Positions 55,608 to 64,000 of a DNA stretch of 64,000 bases are shown piece after piece. Under the pieces are notes generated by a model. It saw only the letters and a program-made list of their open reading frames with translations. It searched no databases and was not told the origin of the DNA. Origin of the DNA: Sternotherus odoratus (lineage: Eukaryota > Chordata > Testudines > Kinosternidae). Position numbers and translations under genes: made by a program. The first letter of the stretch is position 1. Each line of letters opens with the position of its first letter. The DNA lies in assembly GCA_032164245.1 (NCBI GenBank), contig JAVMKO010000003.1, positions 10,860,651 to 10,924,650 of the forward strand, read 5' to 3'.

Positions 55608-56430
55608 CTGTGACGTGCTGTAGCCGATGGTACCTCCTGTTCCCACATATTCACCCCCATTGAATAATTAGGATATATTTTGTACAAAGTATGCCTTGTG
55701 AGGTATCAGTTGAAAAGCCTTGATTTGATGAACCGCATTATCCTGTCAAAATGTATATATAACCAATGTATATAAAGTTATGAGATTTTGCTGTAGGTTT
55801 CTTACTGAACCATGTTGTGAGTCTGGGAAACGCCCACAGACAAGCCCCTCAGAGAGGATAAAGAAACTGCAAACGCAGAGGCCTTACACGCCAAACTTCA
55901 CATAGACAAACAGCGCAAGAAAAAATTTGCAATTCATACTGAAGGACAGTCAGCAGCTCACATACACAGGAGGGCTGCCTAACCCCATGAGAGCATGGAT
56001 TTTTCCATCACTAAAGAAAAGTATAATGGGGGACAGTGACTTCACCACGGGGCATCTCTCTCCTCTGGCATCTCGACACCTGGAAGCAAGATACTTTGGA
56101 AGACAAAAAGCCTCCTTGAACTTGGGAGGAGGGGAAAGGGACTGTGCTAACTAGAAGGCTTTCTAATTAGTATGAACTATGAACTGTGTTAGTATGAACT
56201 GTGAACTGAAAACTGCAACGTCCAGTAGGGTGAGATAAACTGTTTCTGATTCAAATCTTGCTTAGCCTGATAAATTTAGATTTAGAATGTGTGTACTCTT
56301 TACTTATTTCTGATGTAACCAATGCTTACCTTTATGCCTACCACTTATAATCACATAAAATCTATTTTTCTCTAGTTAATAAACTTATTTTGATGTTCAA
56401 TCTAAACCAGAAAGTTTGTCTAAAGTGCTC
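55608..56430 (+). mobile_element. LTR-like block
   Basis: It begins near 'tgtgacgtgctgtagccg' and contains 'ttgtgaggtatcagttgaaa', 'gttgtgagtctgggaaacgc' and a 3' 'ttctctagttaataaactta' with a polyadenylation-like AATAAA variant. I recall these words from a reptile LTR family. No coding frame and no second LTR are visible; limits are approximate. It would be a solo LTR or fragment of an old retroelement. Confidence 0.4.
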
Positions 56431-56520
56431 AGATTACAACTCTTTGAAGTGGGTATTATCATTCCTATTTTACAGCTGAGGAAACAGTCACATAAAAAAA
56501 AGCAACTTGTGACAGAATTG
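56431..56520 (-). repeat. MIR-like fragment
   Basis: 'gggtattatcattcctattt' followed by 'tacagctgaggaaacagtca' matches the antisense 3' half of MIR. Confidence 0.45.
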
Positions 56521-57083
56521 AGAATATAAAACACATCTTCCGTGTCTCCCAGATTCATAAAACTATTAGACAATGCTGCCTTTTTGGTATTCCTCCTTTG
56601 GGGATTCTGAGGAGAGTTGGTGTATTTTAGATATTTAAGCTCAACACAAAAGTACAACATGTCTTTCTAGTCCTAGAAATAAGATGATATAAAACCAAAT
56701 TCCTAACTACTTGTAGAAACTAAAGGTTCCATGGGAATTTTCTTAAAACAGGGACATTAATTCCAATGCAGGCAATTATATTCTAGTTTTCTGTAATTCC
56801 CCTGCTGTTTCACAACTAGATTGTTCACTTCCTGTCCTAAACAGCTCTGTGACATTTCTGTGGACCATTACACAGCTGCTATATTTCACCTTAGACCTGG
56901 CTTAATCTCAGTGATGGATGAATTGACTGCTGTGTGTAGCTTAAATTTGTTAAGTGCTTTGGGATCTTTCAGGAAGAAAGACAAATATATAAATCAATGA
57001 TCATTATATCGAGGAGAAGCTGAGGGAAGTTTACAGACTTGCACCTCTGTCAACCTATATTATATCACATAACAGTCCATAAA
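56521..57083. other. unannotated sequence
   Basis: A stretch near 56,940-57,000 ('gttaagtgctttgggatctt') looks like the 3' end of an old SINE or LINE. Nothing firmer. Confidence 0.4.
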
Positions 57084-57320
57084 CACACAAGAATGGCCAT
57101 ACTGTGTCAGACCAATGATCCATCTAGCCCAGCATTCCATCTTTCTATAGTAGCTGGTGCCAGATACTTTAAAGGGAATGAACAGAAGAGTGCAATTATC
57201 TAGTGATCCATCCCCTATCATCCAGTCCTATATTCGGGCAATCAGAGATTTAGGGACACCCAAAGTATGGGGCTGTGTCCCTGGTCACCTTGGCTAAGAG
57301 TCATTGATGTCCAAATACAT
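57084..57320 (-). mobile_element. CR1-type LINE 3' fragment
   Basis: Blocks 'gaatggccatactgtgtcag', 'accaatgatccatctagccc', 'agtgatccatcccctatc', 'gatttagggacacccaaag' and 'aagagtcattgatgtcc' follow the same order as the CR1 tail at 10,297, extending further. Antisense on the plus strand. Confidence 0.75.
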
Positions 57321-59955
57321 AATGTTTTTATCCTAAGACTAACAGAGATTAAAAGACCCACTAAAATACAAGAAGAACAGGGAACCTAGACTATTTTCTT
57401 AACTAATGGCAAGAAAGGAATGATTTTCCTTCTTCATAAGAAACTTTCTCAAATTGTTTAGCAGTTATTTACTAATACTTATTTATTATTCTGACCGTGC
57501 GTATCCAGAACGTACACATTGTGCGGATGTAAGTTACAATATACGAATAGCATGTGCATGTTTCTGTACCTAACTTTGATACAACTTCCTGAAATTTCTA
57601 ATGTATATAATTGAGTTACTGTATCATTCAGACATCTGACTGTATTTATATTAGTAGTATACTAGTCTACAATAGCCATAAAGTGGGCATCTGTGTGGCT
57701 GCAGTGTATTCTGCTCTAGTATCACAGAAACCTTGAGGCCAGATTCTCATTTATACTATTCTGTTTACATCACTCTGGCACTGTAAGGGAACTTAAAGAG
57801 AGAGTAAGTGTAACATACTCCCACATTAAGGTCCTTCTACAATACCAGGAGGAGCCTTTGGTGATAATGAAAATCTAGCTATATATATTTATACAAGTTT
57901 AAACAAGGCTATGCTGAACATTTAAAGGTTATAAATGGTTTACAACATTAAGAGCTGCTTTGTTTCCTAGGAGAGTTGCAGCTAACGTGCACTTTATAAC
58001 TATCTTGTCTGTGCTTCTTTTTTCCTAACGGATTTAATAACATTTCTCACATGGCCAAACCAGAAGTTATTTTATTGTGAGATACGACTCTAAAGAAATA
58101 AACAATTAGATCCATTCATGTGAAAGAGCAAGCTTCACACATGTAACTAAACAAGCAATTGCACTGCCAGCACTAGGTGTGTGAAAAGATATTACAGTAG
58201 TGGTCTTTTTCACTCCTGTAGTGCAAACTTCATGTGCAGAGTCACTGTATAGCAACATCCCCTGGTTGAACAGGACCACATCTATACTGCCTAGAAGTCA
58301 TATACGCTGCTTGCAACAATTCATGTACTGTGTTGTGTATTAAGACACTGATGTATGTGCAATCCAAGAATTTTAAATGTCCCCACAGGATATCAAATGC
58401 TATCCAGATCATTTGTAAATACTTTCCCAGTGCTCCAGAGAAAACGAGCCAGTTCTTTTCATATGTAGTTAAAAGACATTTTGTGTTATCTAAAAATCTA
58501 TGTTCCTGTTTAATAAAATTATCTAAGGCAACTTACTATTTCATCAGCACTGCGTGCTAACTCTTTCATTACTAAATTCTCTTTGAGTGTTAAGCGTATC
58601 CCCAGTAGAGACAGCTGGGAAACTGTAATATTAAGTCAGACAACTTGTTTAATGACCATTGAACTCCTGGAAACTTAGTCCAGAATGATACATCATTGTG
58701 TCAGATACTCTTAAGCAATATGCTGTTTGGTCTCTCTCTTTAGAAATATGAAACCCCTTGAAACCACTACCACAAATAGTGAAACTTTTAAATTATTGCC
58801 AAGCCACCTGCTTTTCTCCAGGAAACTTCATAAAACCCTCCAAATTAGTAATTGACATTAAGTAAAGTTTACGAAACCTTTGTCATCCTGAAAACGTTTA
58901 GCTGTTGATTTTAAAGAAGGCAACGGAGCTTCTAAAAAATCAAAAATATTGTCATGTATACTAAATAGACTCTTAAATCCTTTCCAAATTAAATGCTTTA
59001 AAATAGTTTTAAATTCAAATCCTGTGTATGCAGTTCTTCTGAATAGTAATGCTAAGGGCCAATCATATTGATCTTATTATCAGGAGTAGTCCCATTCAGA
59101 GAGGAGTACTGGACAAGGCATCTCCACTATTTATTTATCCCAATAACATACTGCACAAATCTTCAGCATTTTGCACAGTATTTTAAAGAATTGTTTGTAA
59201 TAAACAAGAGGTGACAGCTTGAGTTCCCTTCTCCAACATTTCCTAAATAGTTCTACAGAAAGTGGGTAAGGATGAATTATCAGACTGCATTCTGTCCATA
59301 AAGCAGCCAAAAATGTAGCATCTAATCTTGGAGCAATTTATCCAATAAGATGATTTAGAGGACAGTTCAGTGGCACCATTTTTGGAAGGCAAAAGCAGAG
59401 GGGAAGGAATATAAATCAAAGGTGACTGGCAGGTAAAGGATATATGCAGCAATCAGCCAAACCATGTGCACACTGGCACAAATTCAACAAGATCATTTAT
59501 AAAAATTTTAAGTCAGGAGTACACAAAAGGGGGTCTGGTGCTAACTAAATCCACAGATAGATTACACGCCACTGAAATAAACACTTCCAGATGCTGGCAT
59601 ACAAAAACCTTTTACAGAAAGAAATGTTTTCTTTCATAAATCTGAAAGGAGGAACTTTGGGGTGAGGGGAAGGGAACAAGATTTTCAAACAGAGATCTGA
59701 CTTCCTAGTGTTTTTATAGAATAATAATTCATATTTTCCAAATACAAAGTGTTTATATTACAGAATAACAATTAATAGACAATGCCCTGAAATACATCAG
59801 AGGGAAAAGTAACCATAACTGTTTAACACACAATAGTAATATTCATATGTTAAAAATGAAAGAACCAAAACTAAAACTGTTTGTTTAGATTTTTTTCTGT
59901 GTAATTAAAACATACGTTAAATTACATGTAACTGATGATAAACACCTTGGATAAT
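57321..59955. other. unannotated AT-rich sequence
   Basis: A small old-repeat remnant ('ggccagattctcatttatac') at 57,739 is the only recognisable item in 2.6 kb. Confidence 0.45.
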
Positions 59956-60183
59956 ATTTTCAAAAGCACCTAAGGAACTTATGAGCCTAAAGTTAATTTT
60001 GAAAAGTAACTTTTGCACTAAGGGTGAAATCCTGGCCAAAATGAATTCAACGGAAAAAATCACACACATTTCTCTGGGTTCAGGATTTCATTCACATTTT
60101 CAATGACATTTTGTCTCCCTAGTGTCTAATCTTTTTAAAAATGGCACTTAGGCATCTAAGTCACTGAGGTGCTTTTGAAATTT
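59956..60183. repeat. old MITE with ~50-bp diverged inverted ends
   Basis: The left end 'attttcaaaagcacctaagg' and onward is the diverged complement of the right end '...ctaagtcactgaggtgcttttgaaat'. The shared inner words 'gcctaa' and 'attttgaaaa' continue the symmetry. It belongs to the same family as 16,451 and 20,340. Confidence 0.6.
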
Positions 60184-61835
60184 CTACCTGTACTCTATGC
60201 AAATTATGTGTCAAGCACCAAATTTTGTAGCATTTACTCCCAAACTTCTTACTAATATAGACTCATCTACTGTTTTGGGCTGCAGCATGCAGAAAATGTT
60301 GACAATAATCAAGATTAAACTTCCAGGTACCTTCCCAGTTAAGAAAGATGGCGTGCAGAGCAAATGTAAATAAAAATCTTTATACATCTGATATGGAGTG
60401 CCTGAAGCATCCTTGCTTTTCTATATTTTCTGTACAATTTATCCTACTGATCTCTTATAGAGTATGCACCAGTTTATCTTTCCTTTATTCATGATCCCAG
60501 CAACGTGTATTACCGTAGTATTTTTAAAAGTTTAATCTCCCTTTGCCATGAAAAAATAGATCTACTTGCCACTATTCTAGTGCTTTAGTCTTAACCAACA
60601 TAAGCATTGGCATGCCAATAATGTTTCATACATTTTGTTTTCTTTTTCTTCAGTGATCACTGGAAACCAGTAAGCTCCGGTACCAGCTTCATCAAATTTT
60701 TTAAAAGATGTGGCTATGGGCTTCAGTGCTTTGCTGAATGGGATGGATTTAAGCATCTGCTTAAGTGGTTTGCGGAATTGAGGGATTGATCTTGTATTTC
60801 TACACCATTTTTCATTCAAAATGAAGTGGAAGTTCTTTATAAACATTACCATTTGATTTTACTATATATTACACATACATATATATACATACGCACACGC
60901 ATGTGAAGCAGGTACCATTAAAAACTACTTGGAGTGATTAAATTTATTGTTATCTACATACAACAGGATCAGCACAATACAAGGCACAAATAAAATCGGT
61001 CCCTGTCCCAAATGTTCTGTGGCCCTCTCTCTAGGGAGGGATTAATTAATGTTTCGTTCTGTTAGTTAAAAAAAGATATTTGTAAGTAAAAATATAAATC
61101 AACAAATAAGTCTTTAATTGCAAAGAAATTGTACTAAGCTCTTTTACTTGTTCTTAGTTGTAAGACTTTGAGCCAGAGCGTAAATTCTTTTACAGACATA
61201 TTTAGTCTATAAGCTGTGATTGTCTGAAACCAAGTCTTTCTGAAACTCCTAGTATTATATGTCACATTCAGTTATTTCAGTGCAAATATGACTACAGCAG
61301 ACAGTAATAAATAATATAGGTATGTAAGTACTACCTAAGAGTAAGGAATGGTGTGCAGAACAACCAAAGCAAGAGGATTGTCAGCATCCTGATATTCCTC
61401 TAATCAGGAAATTTCAAAACTCAGCAGCATGATTTAAAAAAAGTCTATTGTAAACATATAAGGCTGAAGGAGTATGAAAATGTTTCCAAAACAGATTTCC
61501 AGACCCTTCCAATATATGCTAATTCCAGACTGAATTATTAGAGCTTAGCTTTTGCTTTGATCTATATCTAGTGGAGGAGAAATTGAGTTAATAAGATAAG
61601 ATGCATTACTGCTCATACACTTGGAGAGAAAGTGTGCATCAGTAAACAGCATAGAAACAGAGCCTTGTATAAGGTAGATACAAGTGGGATGTGGTGGGTG
61701 GGGACAGGAAAAAGTGTGTGTGTGTGTCCCAAAGTAATTTCAGTTACATACAGTATCCTTCACTTCGTGTCCTATCTTGTATTCGTGTCATTGTACACTA
61801 TTAAACACTTGCTGTATTTCATTTCCAATCAGACT
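60184..61835. other. unannotated AT-rich sequence
   Basis: Short 'acatacatatatatacatac' and 'gtgtgtgtgtgtgt' microsatellites lie at about 60,875 and 61,714. No gene was recognised. Confidence 0.45.
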
Positions 61836-62150
61836 GGCATGGGGGCTCCTCCACAGCTCCCAGCTGCCGCAGGTGGCAGGGAAACCCCACAGCTCTGAGC
61901 CTCTGCTGGAGACTTCCAGCAGCTCTGAACTGCCATGGGCACAGGGGTGACCCTGGGGCTCTGAGCTGCCGCTGGCACAGGGGGGTCTCTGGAGCTCCCA
62001 GCTGGAAGTGGTGGCAGGGGGGACCCCGGAACCCCAGCAGCCCTGGGTGCTGGGTCCCTCCCCAACCTTCCCATTTTGAGTAAAAGTCAGGAACAGGTCA
62101 CGGGCTTCTGTGAATGGGCTATTGCCCATGACCTGTCCCTGACATTCATT
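61836..62150. repeat. GC-rich tandem repeat with terminal hairpin
   Basis: About five imperfect ~35-47-bp units built from 'cagctc-cagctgccg', 'ggcacaggggtgacc' and 'ggggctctgagctgccgctg' occupy 61,850-62,045. They are followed by a 'ggtcacgggc...tgcccatgacc' hairpin at about 62,095-62,132. GC content is far above the surroundings. It is probably the remnant of a DNA element with repeats inside. Confidence 0.6.
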
Positions 62151-64000
62151 AACAATAACAAAGTCGTAGTCTTAGACAGAACTCTCCTATACCATGGGCA
62201 TCATTAAACAATGAACATTTACCAACCCATACTATTTATTATGGTAGCACCTAAAGGCTCCAATCAAGATTAGGGCCTCATCACATTACATGAAGTACAA
62301 ATAAAGCTCTTTGATGTTCTAAACATCTAATTAAAATGAGACATACGAAGGTGCAATAATCAGATGGAGGAACTGGGTTTTATCATCTAAAACATTCCCA
62401 AAGTGCTTCACGAACAATATGTATGCAGCATCAATCAAATGCTGCCAGTGAAGGGGTAGCAGCTAAGTGCTGCAGCACATTCTGTATGACAGATTGAAGG
62501 AAGGAAGGAGATAAAGGGAAATGTTGGCCAAAGCCAAGGGGGAAATCCATACTCTTATGAAAAATGCCATAGGACAGCAGATAGAACCTCCATTTTTTTT
62601 AAAGTCACATTGGAAACATTTAACACTGGATAAATTAATGGGTATATCAGATTATATTAGAATGGCTCACCAGTGGGATCTGCACTCTAAATTGAAATGC
62701 TAAACTTGAGTAACAGACAAAATACCCTAGATAGTTTCTGGTTTTAAATATTAATGGTTTGAATGCACTATTTTTGGTTATATTTAGATATTCTAGTCTA
62801 CACATTATCAACTCCAGTTTTGCAATGTTCTTTAAATGCAGCTCCTTTGAAAAACAAATGATATGACAGGGGCTCATTACAATGGACATCAAAGATGAAC
62901 GACTATGTTAACCAATTGTCAACAGTTTTGTACATTACAGTAATGAAGATTTTACATGGCGGTTATGAGGCTTGCTTAATTAGTACTTGTGAAGTGCCTG
63001 CAGAGTCTTCAAATTAACAGAAGCATCATATTTACTACAGTTTCTGGATTAATTTTCATATCTGTGAAGACATTGGACTAAATCTGATCTCACTTTCACC
63101 AAAATAAATCAGGAAAAATGACATTGAAATCAAAGGCATTATACTAGTTTAAAATATAAGCTAGTTTATAACCAGCGCCTTAGGGTGGACCATACACTGA
63201 TCAGACTACTAAATAATGCAGTCTTTTCAAAAAGACCTTCCAGTGACTTTTGATTTAACCCAAAAGGTAAGACATTATTTAGGGCAAGAGAGAGAATCCA
63301 TTCACACTCTTCACTGTAGCTATGATTTGAGTTTATCTGAAGCCAAGACCTCTCATCAAATGAATGATGAAGTGACCTAATTATGTGAGTGGTGGCCTAT
63401 AACCACCAAACTCATTCTAATTCAAGCCCTGAGTTGGACTGAACAGAAGGTTAAGAAGTGGGGATTCAAACTTTTACCCCTCTTTCCAGTCCTTAAACAT
63501 GTTAAGTAAAAAATGTAGAAAAAGTGTCATTTCATTTAATAGCTCATAATTTTCTGCTCAAGTATAAATTCACATCTCAGCATAAGAAATTCTCTTAATC
63601 CTACTCTCGCAAAACTCTCATTGATTTTTGCCCGAATAAGGAAGTAAGATTTAGCCCACAATGAAATAATGCAGAAATGTCTTACTGTTTTAGCTAATAT
63701 GCATGTGGCATAGAAAAAATGGATTCAATTACAACATATGGAATTACATCATCCCACATGATGAAGAGTTACATATTTCCCATTCCTGTCTTTCAAAATT
63801 ATATGGCACAGTGTTTTAAATCAGTCATTTACATTGCTGCTGGTTGAAAGTCTGGATCATGCTTTAAACTAGGTAATAGAAGGCACCACCCATAAGCTGT
63901 CAATACAGAATACATGGATAAAATATATGTCTAGACTATCTTAGACATGATAGAGAGCAGAAGAATCTAGCACACACTTGCCGGCTTTCCATTGTGGCTT
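62151..64000. other. unannotated AT-rich sequence
   Basis: A short 'ggactaaatctgatctcact' at 63,073 is an old-repeat remnant. Nothing else was recognised. Confidence 0.45.

Noticed and set aside
61788..62129. 113-residue minus-strand open frame
   Set aside because: It translates the GC-rich tandem repeat; no domain.

Overview
The window reads as nuclear DNA from a reptile, most likely a cryptodiran turtle. It is an AT-rich background with no open reading frame that looks like a conserved host gene. It carries a tRNA-derived SINE of the tortoise/CryI kind (42.0 kb), CR1 LINEs (10.3, 14.2, 44.6-46.1, 57.1 kb), MIR-like SINEs, L2/L3-type LINE relics, DIRS retrotransposon relics, LTR-like blocks and many DNA transposons. 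The lineage call rests on recognising these repeat families. I see no rRNA, CRISPR array or bacterial feature. The window is best described as intergenic or deep-intronic sequence.

Layout. 0-15 kb: mostly unique sequence with a foldback retroposon (4.27-4.49 kb), a CR1 tail (10.3 kb) and a MIR (11.05 kb). 15.8-18.2 kb: two GATC-rich MITEs around a very CpG-rich transposon (16.97-17.44 kb). 20-26 kb: nearly featureless. 26.8-30.4 kb: hAT relic, DIRS-like element with inverted ends, complete hAT MITE with 8-bp target duplications, and an L2-like reverse transcriptase relic. 31.5-33.1 kb: a 1.63-kb hAT-type element with perfect 8-bp target duplications. 33.8-36.9 kb: a rearranged DIRS element, a foldback retroposon and an L2/L3 LINE tail. 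37-40.5 kb: no recognisable repeats. 40.6-43.4 kb: Tigger-like relic, SINE and hAT transposase pseudogene. 44.6-46.1 kb: CR1 split by an LTR-like insertion. 46.8-51 kb: SGNH-esterase-like relic, two short retroposons and a third GATC-rich MITE. 53-54.2 kb: G-rich minisatellite inside an interspersed repeat. 54.7-56.4 kb: second hAT-type element and an LTR-like block. 56.4-64 kb: sparse old repeats.

The most striking object is the hAT-type element at 31,495-33,122. It contains, on the minus strand, an apparent captured first exon of a conventional protein kinase C gene, closest to PRKCG. The end of that exon with its splice donor is present three times, next to a ~220-bp-arm palindrome and a 42-bp-arm hairpin. 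A second theme is a short retroposon family (4.3, 35.8, 49.7, 50.1 kb). Every copy is flanked by 12-16-bp target duplications and carries a sequence resembling a hammerhead ribozyme core, as reported for Penelope-like elements.
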